64,000 nucleotides of DNA from Pseudocercospora fijiensis CIRAD86. Its lineage: Eukaryota > Ascomycota > Dothideomycetes > Mycosphaerellales > Mycosphaerellaceae. The stretch is from positions 817,180 through 881,179 of the forward strand of contig NW_006921535.1 in NCBI RefSeq assembly GCF_000340215.1. The letters run 5' to 3'. The position numbers and the translations under genes are program-made. Within the stretch, counting starts at the first letter, position 1. The number at the start of each line of letters is the position of its first letter. The notes beneath the pieces were generated by a model that made no database searches, was not told the origin of the DNA, and worked only from the letters and a program-made list of their open reading frames with translations. Positions 9,560 through 21,959 of the stretch are shown here, in pieces.

Positions 9560-12500
9560 AATAATCGAATAAGCTCTAGCGAAAGCGAGCATTACGAATT
9601 AGCGGAATCTTCGGAATCTAATAACCTACCGGACCCTATTAACGAAGAAATCAGGCGACGACTAGTTATTATAAGCGCTATCGAACTAGGGGCTATCGAG
9701 CCTTCTACGCCCGAGGCCCTCTACAATATCGTTATAAAGATAATTTAAGGGCAAACTAACCTTCTCCGTTAGAATAGGCGTCGCCCGCTAGAGCCGGGAA
9801 GTAGTAGGAACCCTTTATTCGAAGGGTAGAACGCTACGGCGCACGTAGAACGCTTTAAGGACAACTTAACCGAGTACGGACTCGAAGAAGGTCGGACTAG
9901 TATAAGGTCCGGTCCCTTACGAGGACTACTATTACTAAGCTTTACCGAACCCTTAGAACCCTAGTTAGCTACCTAGAAAAGGACGACAAGTCTAATACCG
10001 ACTAGGAGGTCTTTAAGTAGGCCTTTATAAGGGAGTATCGGGATCGCGATAGCCGTCGCATTAAAGGCAGTCGTACGTAGCTTAAGAACCTCTATATAGA
10101 GAGGCGTACCGAAGATAACGACCTAAAGGAGTACGTCCGCGAGTTTGTTAAGTTAGCGGACGGTATCGACTAGTAGGACCTCGAGAATTCTTAGAGAACG
10201 AGGCTACTCCTTAAAGGGTTACCGTAGTCTACGGCTAAGCGTATCTTCCGTCGCTACAAGCTTAGCGAAGCTAATCCCGAGACCTTTAGGAAGTACAAAG
10301 AGGTCCTAGAGGCTATTAAGGACGACATTAACAGCTCCGCTAACGTAAAGAAGTTCATTTACGGCGAGGACCGGAATAACCTAGCTTAGGTAAAGAGCGA
10401 CGCCTCGGGAAGCAGAGGACCTAAGTTCCTTCCTAAGTCGTAGAGCGGTCCTAAGACCGTAACTCCTACTATTACTAAGCACTCTTAGGACGTTGCGGAC
10501 TTAGCTAAGTCCCTAGCCTAGCTCAACCTTAATACGAAAGCACTATAGCGAGTTAGGGAGGTTATTAATACTAGCATACTAAAGGATATACTACCGGTCT
10601 ACTAGATTTCCGATCCTAACTACCCTAAGGCCCCTTTAGTTAACGTCTACGCTATACGAAAGATCTATTCTAACTTAGATAGCAAGTGCTAGATATACGG
10701 CGGTTTTAAATATATTTAATTAGACTACCCTATCTAGAAAGAGCTTCTTAAGAGGAAGCTCGTTATATAAGTAAATAGTCGGTTCTACTATACCGATACC
10801 GGCGATAAGATTAACTTCGAGTAAGATCGCAGAGCTCCGAAGCTGCCTTAACTTAGGAGTCTTCTAGAGAAGAAGTATAGTAGTAAGATCGAGTTTAAGG
10901 ATACTAGAAACAGTACCCTCGCCGCTATTACTAAACGAGAAACTTAGAAGGTTAGGGCAAAACAGGTTAAGGAGCGGAGTAGTAATAGTACTACTAAGCC
11001 TATTAAAGTCAACTTTGTATCTTAGGACCCGGACGCAGTTACTAATGTTTACGCGGTTACTAAGAACAGTATAGATATCTACGCTGCGATAAGGTCCTAA
11101 ACTTAGTCGTCCTAAACCTAGTTCTAGGGCAAGGACAAGAGCCCGTAGAACCCTACCCGCCCTAGTACGGCAGCCCCTACTAGGATACTTAAGAAGTAGG
11201 CAGCTAATAAGGCTAAGAAACAGCGAGAATCAGTCGCTAAGACTAAGACACTCTAGACAGCTAAAGACCGTACAACCCGAGCTAGTATAGCTACTCCGGA
11301 GGTACTAGAGACTCCCGATATCGATATAGAGGATAATACTACCGACCTTAGTAGTACCCTAGGCCTAGCTAACCCGCCGGCCTACAAACGAAAGTTAGCC
11401 GACCTAAAGAGCTTTCGCTTTAACGGGTATATAAAGAAGTATAGTACCGGGCCTACTAACTCTTACGATATAAAGGCAAATACTCTCTTCTAGGCTTTAT
11501 AGTTCCTAGACCTTAAGTCTAACGTGTCTATAGGGGAGCTTCTAGTATACGGTTTACCTACTAACCTATTCTAGAGCCGGATTCCTAACGATGCTACCTT
11601 TATAAAAGACCTTATAGCCCTCCGACGTAAATAGAGGCGAGAGGACTATATCGACGTCTCTTCCCTATAGTTCCTTCCTAAATTTTTAGGGGCCTAGGAG
11701 TTAGCAGAAGGCGAATTAGTAACCTATAAGAGCTAGGAGACTATCGATAATACTAACGAAGAGGGGATTAAGGAGATAGGCCGAAGGAATAATAATAATG
11801 CCGACTCTGCTTCGGTTTTAGTTTCTATTAAGGCTATCCGATTTACTAGCTAATAAATCGGTCGAGCAGGACCTCCTCGACCTAAGGAACTTTACTCTAT
11901 CCCTAATAATATAGACCTTTCCGTAGTTACCCGTTCCTTTGCTATCGTTCCCGCTATCTATATTTAAGTTACTATCGGAAGCTATAGTCGGCAGTTGCTA
12001 GCAATGCTTAATAATAGTTTAGAGTTACTTATTATAAGTAAGCGCTAGGCTAAACAGCTCCGACTGCTAATAAACAGAGATATTTCCCTTAGTATATAGG
12101 GAGTAAATAGGGAGGTTGCGCTAGTAGGTACCTACTATAATATTATAGTAGACGCTTTCGGTATATGCTTTTCCTTTACCTTCTAGATTGCCGCTAACCC
12201 GAATACGCTAATTATTCTAGGTCGTCTATAGTCTCGTATAACCTAGGGTATCTAGCGCAACTACGACGATAGCTCCTAGGAAGGAACTATCGCTAACTAG
12301 AAGGGTAACCGAGTCGTATTTACTAGTTATATCGGAAACACTAGCTACAAGTCCTACGAGGATATCCTTGCTACTTCTAAGCGCTCTTCGGGAAACGCTA
12401 TAGCGCGGTTATAAGACCGGCAATCTACGCTATAAGTTAGTATAGCTTAAATAGGTTATATCTAGAGGTGCGCCGCTCCGTACGTTAAGGCAAGTTTCTA

Positions 12501-12640
12501 GGCTCTATACTAAGGAGGCGAATACTCGAAGCGATAGCGAGTATAACAACCCGGTAACGACAACCTAGTACACGAATCTCGGTAATAATGCTATCGTAGG
12601 CATCGCCGCTAGAAGCGGATCTACCCGAGCCCGAATCCGA
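9560..12640 (+). pseudogene. gag: gag and aspartic protease region of element A (RIP-stopped)
   Basis: Read through the RIP stops, the frame encodes a capsid-like Gag (an FEGWN...RF segment near 9820 and long basic helices to about 10350). A short Cys-rich stretch near 10680-10740 (SKCQI.GGF, with a later His/Cys position degraded) resembles a zinc knuckle. From about 11900 there is a retropepsin-like segment with a VTIGS strand, a LAMLNNSLELLIIS region corresponding to the catalytic D-(S/T)-G area in altered form, and a following AKQLRL strand. Many TAG/TAA stops and at least one apparent frame change near 9890 make it non-functional. Copy B carries the same region at about 45260-48340. Confidence 0.8.
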
Positions 12641-12663
12641 ACTAACTAATTAGAGCGCCGAGC

Positions 12664-12688
12664 TAATACTACCCTAGGGGTATTATTA
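12664..12688. repeat. 25-bp palindrome P2 (gag-protease/pol junction, element A)
   Basis: TAATACTACCCT/AGGGGTATTATTA, a near-perfect inverted repeat placed exactly between the protease and reverse transcriptase frames. Confidence 0.8.
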
Positions 12689-12689
12689 G

Positions 12690-15600
12690 GAATCTAACGT
12701 TTTCGCTAGAATTATAAATCGGGATTACTAGCTATATACCTACCGACTTAAGGAGACTTCCGATAAAGTTTACGCGCTATTCTATTATACTAATCTCCGG
12801 GCCTAACGTTAAAGAGAGAGGGCTCGGGTATTACGAGCGGTTAGTATATATACCCTATATAAGAGGGTAGCTAATAAGATTAAGCCCGTAAAAGGCAGCG
12901 TATATATAACCGATAGGTCTAATCCTAGCGGAAATCCTAACTAGCGACAAAAGTGTCTTAACCGCGAAGCGATATTAACACCTAGGGATAGTCTATACGA
13001 CTAGAGGTATATTACTAAAAAGTTCTCCGCTATTCCTAGGGGATCGAGGCTAACGCCGGAGAGACTAGCGAACATTAAACCTAGTATCGAGCTTTCGGAT
13101 CTTAAACTAGATTTACTATACGAGCTTCTATATAACCGCGAAGCCGTATTAGTATATAACTTTACGTATCTAGGTAGGATTAACCCGGAGGTTGCCCCTC
13201 TATAGAGGATCCGAACGATCGAGTATAAGCCTTAGGCTCACCTAGGGTTTAAGCTAAACCTAAGCCTAAGAGGTATAGTTAAGGACATAATACGGCAGCG
13301 TATAAAGGCTAGTACCTTAGAGCCTTCCTATGCCTCGTATCGCAATCTATACTTCCTAGTTTAGAAGAAGATAGCTCCTAGGGAGCTAAAGAAGTATCGG
13401 CTAATTAACGCTATATAGAAGTTCAATATAGTTACGATTAGAGATACTAATCTTCCTCTAGAGACTAATAGGTTCTTAGAAGCCTTTGCCAACTATATAG
13501 TAGCCTCGCTAGTTAATATATTCTCGGGCTACGACCAGATACCTCTCTACCCTAATAGCCGGGACCTTACTAGTTTCGAGACACCTCTTAGGCTATATAG
13601 ACAAACTACCCTTCCTTAAGGGGCAACTAACTCCGTAGCCTAGTTCGTTCGCATTATAAACTAAGTCCTCGCGGCCTATATCTCCTATATAGCGATGCCT
13701 TTCCTCGACGATATCGGTATTAAGGGCCCTAAAACTAGGTACGACAATAAAGAAGTAGAGCCTAGCATCCGTAGGTTCTTTCTCGAATACATTTAGAACC
13801 TCGATAGTGTCCTCTACGACCTAGAGCGAGCTAACCTAACGGTATATAGGGAGAAGCTTTAGCTCCTATATAAACGAATAAATATTGTCGGGTTTGTAAC
13901 TAATAAGAACGGCCGCTATCCTAACAATATACGGGTCCTAAAGATTGTTTCCTAGCTAGACCCTACCTGTTAGAAAGATGTCCGGATCTAGCTTAGAGTA
14001 GTCTCCTACTTCCGTATCTAGGTCGAAAACTTTGCGTTAGTATACAAGCCTCTATACGCCTTGCTTAAGAAGGATGTAGAGTTTATATAGACCTCCGTTT
14101 ACTAAGCCGCTAAGGACAAGGTTACTAAGGCGCTTATTAGCGCGCCTACGCTTACCTCTATTAACTACTCGGAAGGCGCAGGTCTACTAATTATTGCTAT
14201 CGACTCGAGCGGGGAAGGCTACGGCAAGATACTAATATAGTATAATCGTAAGGAGCCCTCCTTACGTTACTCTATCTAGTACGAGTCCGGTCTATAGAAA
14301 CCTATCGAGGCCCGATACGATACTAGTAAGCGAGAGTGCCTTAGTATCTATAAGGCTCTTAAGAAGTTCCGACCTTAGCTCTTTAGAGTATTCTTTCGCC
14401 TAGAAGTCGACGCTTAGACGCTAGTCTATTAACTTAACTGTACAGCCTCCGACCTGCCTAACTCTACGATAGCTCGGTAGGTTGCCTAGATCTGTTTATT
14501 TAATTTCGACGTCTTCTATATTCCTAGCAAGAAGTATACTAGACCGGATAGCCTTTCTAGAAGGCCTACTATAGAAGAGGATATCGCCGAGATAATAGAA
14601 GAAGAGGATATCGACGCAGTTATTAACCGCACCTTCTTTACTACCTTCTATATTAATACTATACTAGTAATTACTAGGCCTACTACCGACGACTAACCTA
14701 GTAACTAGCCTAACGAAGACCCTGCTACTAACGACGAGGGCTAGGACGATACTAAGGCGGGCGAACTAGGTAGGGATAATATCCTTAATAGGGTCTACTC
14801 CGACGACTCCTATAATATCGCCTACTTTCTTACCTATACGAAGAGAGCTCCCGGTCTATTAAAGAGTTAATACCGTCGTATTATTCGCTATTCTCGGAGG
14901 TTCCTTATTAAGGATCGTATCCTTTAGCGATAGGCTATAGTTAATATACCGCTCTAGCGTGTTATTAACGATCTAGCAGCCTAATAAGAAATCCTTCGTT
15001 CCGTTTACAATAAGCTCGGCTACCGGGCGGCGGAGGGCACCTTCGATGTCCTTCGTCGACGCTACTAGTAGGACGGCGTATAGGCTAATATCTCCCGCTA
15101 CTATAAGAGCTATCCTAAGTGCAACTTTAGGAACAGCTACCGGCGTCTAGGAGAGCTACGTATCCCTACTACCTAGTTAGTTAGGGAGCGGTAGTATAGC
15201 GATAGGGTCTATCTTAGCCGCAATAATAGCCTATATATTATTCGAGAGAGTCTTTCTCGATAGCCGGAGGCCTATTATTTCTACAAAGGTTGCGGTACTA
15301 TTAATACCCGTAATATAGCTACCTTCCTATTTAAGGATCTATTTTGCCGCTAGGGAACACCTTACAAGGTTATCTTAGACAACGCTACGAATAATATAGC
15401 TAAGGAGGTTTAAGCGCTATTTATTTCGTACGGGGCGAAGAACGTTCGCATCTCCCTATACTATCCCTAGTCGAATACTATTGTTAAGCGCGGCTATCGG
15501 TCGTTAATTAATGCCCTATCTAAGATAACTAATAGTAGCGACAGATTAGTTCCTATTTCTACCCGCGTCCTAGCCCTTCTCTAGGCGGACCGAACTACTA

Positions 15601-16406
15601 TTATTGATACGACTAGACTTATACTAGCGGAACTTATAATTAGGAGGGACGCCGTTCTTCCTATTAAATTGTCCTATTGCACGTACGGCGTTTACGATTA
15701 GGGGTCTGTTCGTACTAAGGCAGACCTTCTTACCCTACGGGCTAAGGCTCTTAAGGATATAACTACGACTTCTTAAGAGGGTCTTACTCGACAACGTCGG
15801 CTTCGGGAAGAGGCTAAGTAGTATTTTAATAACTATAATACTATTAATTAGGAACCTCTAAAGGTTAGCGATATAGTCCTTCTATACCGGTCCGAACTAG
15901 AGTATAGTTACTCCTATAAGCTAGCCTTTAAGTAGAAGGGTCCTTATAGAGTAAAGGAGGTCCTTTACTCGGGTTCCGTATACCTTCTTTAGGAGCTAGA
16001 TAGTGCTACCTTAAAGCACTCTTACCCTCGGGCTAATCTAAAGAAGATCGTTAAGTTACGCGAACCTGCCCGCCCTCCGCCGACCGAGGAGGAAGTTAGT
16101 GCCTCTATAGACCCTCTACCGTCCTTAAATGCCTATCGGGAGGAGGATCCTGCCGCTATTCTAGATCCTGTTCTACCTAAGAACTATGCCTATCCCTAGA
16201 TTCGTCTTAGTAAGCTATTAGGAATAACTTAAGAACAAAGGGAGGGTTATATACGGATTAACTATATATAGAGCGTTTCCGATATTGATTCCGATTCTAA
16301 TAGTAAACTGGACTTCTAGCTATCTAACTCTAACTCCGAGGAACCTAACTAGTCTAGCGATAAAGACCGCCTAGAATTATAGCTAGACGACCCCGAGACT
16401 AAATAA
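12690..16406 (+). pseudogene. pol: pol of element A: reverse transcriptase, RNase H, integrase (RIP-stopped)
   Basis: The domain order is Ty3/Gypsy. Reverse transcriptase spans about 13320-13760, with KKYRLINA, an IFSGYDQIPL motif near 13520 and FLDDI at 13701-13715 in place of the usual YxDD. RNase H follows at about 14180-14540, ending in the LFNFDVFY...DSLSRRP connection typical of Gypsy elements (14497-14560). The integrase core lies at about 15280-15700, with DLF-R-G-P, an LDNATNN motif near 15380 and YYPQSN near 15465. A C-terminal segment with YRVKEVL and HSYPRANLKK follows, and the frame ends at the TAA at 16404-16406. Numerous RIP stops inactivate it. Confidence 0.9.
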
Positions 16407-16671
16407 TCGCATGTCCTTTCCTACCTCTACTACGTTGCTTTCCTTGCCTCTATTAACTATTCTCCGCGCTATTAATGTAGCGCTGCCCTTTAGCTTTAGT
16501 CCTTACTGCCTATTCCTAGTTCCTACGGATGTTAATACTCTTAGTTATTGCCCTCCTTTGCTTTTACCTTGTCTATTGTTTTGCTCTTTTGTCTTTTGCC
16601 TTCGATTAATGTTGCTATAGCTTTACTCTTTTTTGTATTTCCTTAGAAAAGAACTGTACGAGGCATAACTT

Positions 16672-16700
16672 CCGAATAATACCCTAGGGGTAGCATTCGG
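16672..16700. repeat. 29-bp palindrome P3 (after pol, element A)
   Basis: CCGAATAATACCC/TAGGGGTAGCATTCGG: the same motif as P1 and P2 with a slightly longer stem. Confidence 0.8.
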
Positions 16701-17104
16701 AAGCTAGCTGAACCTAACCTCCCGCCCTTCTAGGACTACTTCCCTCTAGTTTCCTAGTCTCTAGTAACCGCCCTTAGGTAGCAACGATAACAAGATACTC
16801 CGCTAGAGAAGATTGTTCCTGCCCTAATTAGTATTAGTTACGTAGGATACTAAGAAAGGGAGGATCCCTCTCCCTTCCTAGCTCTTAGATAGACGTAGCA
16901 ACCTAGGCCTATAGCCTCTAAGAATAGGGACCTTAGGCCGCTAAGCTTAGTATCTAGAAGAAAGAAGAACGCACGGGCTACGTTTACATGCCTACTGCTA
17001 TAAAAGGTAATGCTGCATCTACAACGATAGTGCTATAGGCTAATATAAGCTACGCTAGGCCTAGGCGATTTGCTCCTAATTGCCGAGCATCTTTAGAGAA
17101 AAGC

Positions 17105-17129
17105 TAATACTACCTCGGGGGTGTTATTA
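17105..17129. repeat. 25-bp palindrome P4 (before ORF3, element A)
   Basis: TAATACTACCTC/GGGGGTGTTATTA, a near-perfect inverted repeat about 420 bp upstream of the ORF3 start codon. Confidence 0.8.
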
Positions 17130-17548
17130 GTCCCGCTAGCCTTACTACTATAGATTACTACTAGGTACTCGAACTAACTAGTTACATTTCGAGTACGCGG
17201 GAATCTACGAAAGCTAGAGGTTAATAAAGGCGCGTAGTCGCTACTAGCAATTAGCTAGATCGATTGTTAAACTTTAGTCGCCCTACTAATAAAAGAGTCT
17301 CGTATGTAGCTTTACTTTTTAGGGTCTATATATAATCGTTATCCGTTTGCTTTACCGGAATATACGGACTACGCTACCTTCGCACCCTATTTAAAGCGAG
17401 CCTTCTAAGCTCTTTCTTCTACTCGAATACTAACTAACTTACTACCGCCTACCCCCCCTCTTCTATCTAAACCCTTTAATTATTATTAATAAGCTACGAA
17501 CGTTTTTGCAAGCTCGTTACTAACTCCTTTCCGCTCCGGTCGACTAAG

Positions 17549-20290
17549 ATGTCTTCCGGCGCCCTAAATCCGCTAGGTACTAGCAGTAGCAGTAACCTAC
17601 TAGCCCTAAACCTAGGCGTACTAGTCCCGATCGAAGCCCTATCCGATAGCGCCTTAGCTACTACAACTAGCCTCGAGCACTGCTTTTAGATCGTTACCGC
17701 CCTTAAAGACCCTTAAAAGAAGATCTAGAACGCTCGTACCCTACTACGCGTTATTAATAGGAATATTAAGAAGGCTACTATCTTAGTTACATACGGTATA
17801 AATAACTTGCGTTAGTCTATCGGTAAGCGTATCTTTAAGCGCGAGGTTCTTAACGATATAGATATCGAATAAGCCTTTCCTATCGTCTATAGCCTCGAGA
17901 CGGCCGGTACCTAGATTCGTTTACGCTTTAAGACCCTCGACTAGGCCTTCGAATATTAGGGAGGACTAAGTAGTCTTCCTAAGAGCCTTATTAACTTCGC
18001 CTACGGTAGATAAGAGCGTACAAAGCAGGTCTCTTCGTTCGTTAACAAGTATAAGGTCTGTCGTTAAGGCGCCGAGCACCTTTCTTATACTATAATCTAT
18101 CGTATGTCTACTGCTAGCAAGAAGGTAGGTAAGCAGTTACTTAACTTGTCCTTTACGCTTAACGACTTTACGATATCCTACTAGAAGCGGTACTACGATA
18201 CAATTGTCTAGATCGATCTTAATATATAGATAACTAAGGATCTACTAAAAGAGAAGGGCTATCGCATTAATAGTATAGGTTTTATTATTAAAGGTTAAGA
18301 GGCTCCTATCGTTAATATCCTTAAACGTAAGGCTCTTCGCCTAGAAACAGAGGCCGATACGGCTACTAGTCTCGCGCTCGCTACGGAGATATAGGCTTAA
18401 GACCGTCGCTCGACCCGTAACTATAAGGTCCCTTAGGAAGTTAAGGACGAGCGTACTAAGGCCGAAGTAGCGCGTAAGAAGGCATTATATACTCGCTAGG
18501 CCCTCCGCAAGGCTACTAAGAAGTATAGCGCCCCTTCTAGGACTAACTATAGTACTAACTATAGTAACTCGGATATTAATATACTAGATGTACTACTAGA
18601 AGATGTCTCCTCCGAAGGCTCCTTTAGCGAGCGTAGAGATAGAGGGCTCTCGCCGATCCTATTAACTAAGAATATCTATAGTTCTTGCAAGGGCGACTCT
18701 ATTACGCACCTTATTACTAAGATCGATATAGTTCCTAAAGCCGATATAGGCAAAGCTCCTACCGCCCTATCTATCTATTAACAGCTCGACGACCTTAGCA
18801 AGCTAGGAGAAGAGCTATTCTCTATATACGCTAACTATGTTAAGAAGGCCGCTAAGGTCTATAGTCTCTATACTAGTGCTAAGGCGAGTGTCCTCGTCGG
18901 TCGCCTATTAAAGATTAGTCGCGAGGTTCCTAATTAAGACGCCTTCGCTGCCCTTAAGGCTAATTAGGCCTATACTAACTAGTTTCCTAGACGCCCTATT
19001 GCCGCCCCGACATCTCTAGGACTCTACGCGTTTAACCCTACTAGTACTATTACTCGCGCCCTTACGCTAACAGATCGCTAGAGCAAGTTCGTTACCGGTA
19101 TCCTTAGCTAAGGCACCTCCTTCGACCGCTTTCGCTAAACTAGTAATACTATCTTCCTTTAAGTCTTTAGTTAGTTGCAAGAGCCTCGCGGAGTATATCT
19201 TCCTTTCCTTATCGATCTAATATAGGAGGAGTTTAAAATGTACCTCTAGTATATACGTATAATGCCTAAGTCTAAGCAAGAAGGCCGTAATGCCCTTTAA
19301 ACTTATAGTATAAGTAACCAAATCGTCCGCTAGTACCCTACCCTATAGCTCTTAGCTGTCGCCCTTCGACCTAATTACGTATACGAGCTTATCTCCGTCC
19401 CTAAGCCTACTAAGTTCTTTAAGGTTAGCGGTACTTACGAAAACTGTCCTTCTAAGGAGTCTACTCGTCTCGGATAAGATATAGTTAAGCTCGCAGCTAG
19501 CGAGGGTGCTAGTTACCTACGTATTAAGGTCTGCCTTATATCTAAGGATAAGACTAGCTACTCTACTATTGTCGAAGGTATATATTAGCCCGAGGTCTTT
19601 ACGAACTAGGTTAAGAAGCTTAAGGCTCGTAGGCTAGTCCTACTAAGCAAGATCGGCAAGCTTACTAATAAGCACCTTACCGACGACGACCTCGACTATA
19701 TGTTCGATAGTTAGCCTAATAGTAAGGGGCGTAAAGCGGAGTAGATCCTAAACCCTCTAAAGGAGTGCGAGGTCTCTATTTAGATGCTATACCTACTATA
19801 TAGTAATCTAAAGACTAAGAGCAACCGTATATTAATTAACCTAGGCTACTCTCGCGTTATTAACGGTACTAAGGTTAAGGGCTACGAGAACTTAATAGTC
19901 TCTTAGGTTGCTAAAGCGCACCGCAATCTAACCGCCCTCCTAGCCTCTAACTCCTTCGTACTATTCGCTTTCCCTACGGCTATCTTAGTCGAAGGCCTCG
20001 GCTACATCTCCGACGCCCTAGTTAGTAGGATTCCTTAGTTAAGTTACGTTATTTAGAACGAAGTTAAACAGATCCTCTAGCTTAATAACGAGGGACTTAA
20101 GGAATATCTATACGATTAGGAGAATGCTACGAAGGAAAAGGCTACTAACCTCCTCGTTAATTAAGCTTTCTACGAGGGATAGTACTTCGGTGCTAATAGC
20201 TTTAATATATACGGAGGAGATTTCGAGAGCCGACTAGCAGATAAGGTTATTGCTAGTAAGGATTACGGCGCGTTAAAGCAATAGTAGGTC
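17549..20290 (+). pseudogene. ORF3 of element A: about 910-codon unknown protein after pol (RIP-stopped)
   Basis: The frame starts at ATG 17549 (MSSGALNPLG) and can be followed to about 20290 by reading TAG/TAA as mutated Gln/Trp codons. It lies between pol and the 3' LTR, where an envelope or accessory gene would sit. I see no signal peptide, no obvious membrane segment and no motif I recognise. There is a Lys/Arg/Ala-rich helical stretch (about codons 270-340) followed by a Ser/Asp-rich linker and a long C-terminal region. The frame and position are conserved in two further copies (53520-50840 and 57320-54560, both minus strand), so it is a real gene of this family rather than chance. Function unknown. 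Confidence 0.7.
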
Positions 20291-20341
20291 TATATAGTGT
20301 TGCTTAGGAAGTTGTTTTTATATAATTATAGTATCTAGGAT

Positions 20342-20366
20342 TAATACTACCCCGGGGATATTATTA
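20342..20366. repeat. 25-bp palindrome P5 (after ORF3, element A)
   Basis: TAATACTACCCC/GGGGATATTATTA, placed between the end of ORF3 and the polypurine tract. Confidence 0.8.
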
Positions 20367-20459
20367 CGGAGTTCTAAGAATAGCCTTAGCTAAGAGCGCT
20401 AAGGATACATATATGTTTGTTTTAAGCGCGCATAATATAAAACGTGTCTAGTTAGATAC

Positions 20460-20474
20460 GAAGAAAGGGAGGGA
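20460..20474 (+). other. polypurine tract of element A
   Basis: GAAGAAAGGGAGGGA directly abuts the 3' LTR, where plus-strand DNA synthesis is primed. The reverse complement is conserved next to the LTRs of copies C (50653-50668) and D (54364-54379). Confidence 0.88.
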
Positions 20475-20753
20475 TATTAGCTAGTAACCGGCCCTACACC
20501 TATAGGCTAGTTTTAAGCCTATATAAGAGGCCTCCTTCTATAGAGTAGACAGATTATTAACCTCGTATAGCACATTGTTTATATTACACTTCTATAATGC
20601 CTATATTGCAGGGCTCTAGTTATTAGCCTAAGCGACAGTCTCGTTATCCTATCTTGCTAAATATAGCTGCCCGTATTGCTATAGGTTATATTACCCTCGG
20701 TAGCCTATACTATTACTATAAGTAGTAGTAGTAGTATTAGTTTCCGTCCTTTA
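20475..20753 (+). repeat. 3' LTR of element A
   Basis: 279 bp, aligned without gaps to the 5' LTR. It is followed by CTAG, the second copy of the target duplication. Confidence 0.92.
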
Positions 20754-21900
20754 CTAGTTAGGTAAAGCGACCTACGTTAGTATTAATAAGGCTCTAGGAG
20801 TATTACGAAAGCGCCGAGTTAAGGAATACTTCTATTCTATATAAGAAGCAGTTATATAGGCCTTCTTCCGCTTCTACGATACGTAGGCTTCTAATCTAAA
20901 CGACGCTTAGCAATACGAGGCCCTCCTATAGTAGGTAACTAACTACGCCTTAATAAACTAGAAGTTAATAAACGATTACATAAACGACTAGTTTAAACGT
21001 AGCGCTAAAGAGGCTAAATTAATACCTTATCGTGCTTCTAAGTAGCGAGGTATTAACGATAGGCCGTTACGGTAACTAGTCTTCTATACGGCCGTATTGC
21101 TACCTCCGCCTCTATTAGTTGCCTTAACTAACACTAACCTTCTAGATATATATAGGCCTCGTATTATTATCGAAGGCTATTCTTTACTAGTCTACGGTCT
21201 ACCTAATAAGAACGGCTTTATTACTTAGGTCGAAGATAGTAAAGAAGACGTACTATACGAGGTTAAGGATAACCTATTTAATAGCCTCTTAGATACAGAC
21301 CTTCTATAATTAACGCTAATTAGTCGATTGCCGCTATCTTTACTAAAGGACGCTAGCAAAAGTAATTAATACGATAACGACGAGGTATTAAGGTATTAAT
21401 AGCCGTTACTATCCTCCTTACTAGACGATTTGCCCTTACTAAGTAAGCTATTTCTACCTCGTAATCTACTACCTTCTACGGTAGAGCTACCTTCTACTAT
21501 AGAGCTACCTTCTACTATAGAGCAACCTACTATAGTACTATCTATAGCTCTATATTTATTACCTATATAGTTACCTAGTAAAGATACTTCAATTAATCTA
21601 CTATAGCTATTAGGCAGCTCTTGTAAACCTCGTCGTTAGAAGCCTTTAATTAGTAAGCCTATAACACCTTCGAAACGCGCTTATAGAAGGTTATACGTAG
21701 GTATACTACCTAAACCGTACCGGATAGATTAATCCTCTCGTATACTATCTCCTATACTAATTAGACTACTAAAACGACGGATCTAAGGAGAGGTTGTCGC
21801 TTCTAAGCGGTAGAAGTAGTAGTGCTAAGGTATAGGCGTAGACTTAGTCGTTTTCGAGCGATTACGGCTGTTCGGAACGGTAGAAATCCGAGGTAATTAG
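20754..21900 (+). pseudogene. 3' half of the unidentified element ORF interrupted by LTR element A
   Basis: The frame interrupted at 8477 resumes at TTAGGTAAAGCG (20758) and runs about 380 codons with only RIP-type stops. It includes a repeated ELPST(I/V)E segment near 21480-21530 and a basic Arg/Lys-rich region near 21640-21850. RIP density falls off around 21850-21950, marking the right edge of the block. No domain recognised. Confidence 0.55.
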
Positions 21901-21959
21901 GTTATATAAGGGGTGTTTGCAATACCCCGATTTGTATACTAATTTTGGTAGTTACAGGG

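Larger units (their letters stand above)
8478..20753 (+). mobile_element. complete 12.3-kb Ty3/Gypsy LTR retrotransposon, RIP-inactivated (element A)
   Basis: The element has identical-length 279-bp terminal repeats, a 4-bp target duplication (CTAG at 8474-8477 and 20754-20757; ACTAG if an ambiguous A is counted), a purine tract just before the 3' LTR, and the order gag-protease, reverse transcriptase, RNase H, integrase, which defines Ty3/Gypsy. It also carries a third long frame after pol (17549-20290), which is unusual. All frames are broken by many RIP-type stops. The spacer at 16407-17548 holds a pyrimidine-rich stretch and two of the five palindromes. Related copies are B (44190-50373, plus), C (50374-54083, minus) and D (54084-64000, minus). 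Confidence 0.93.
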
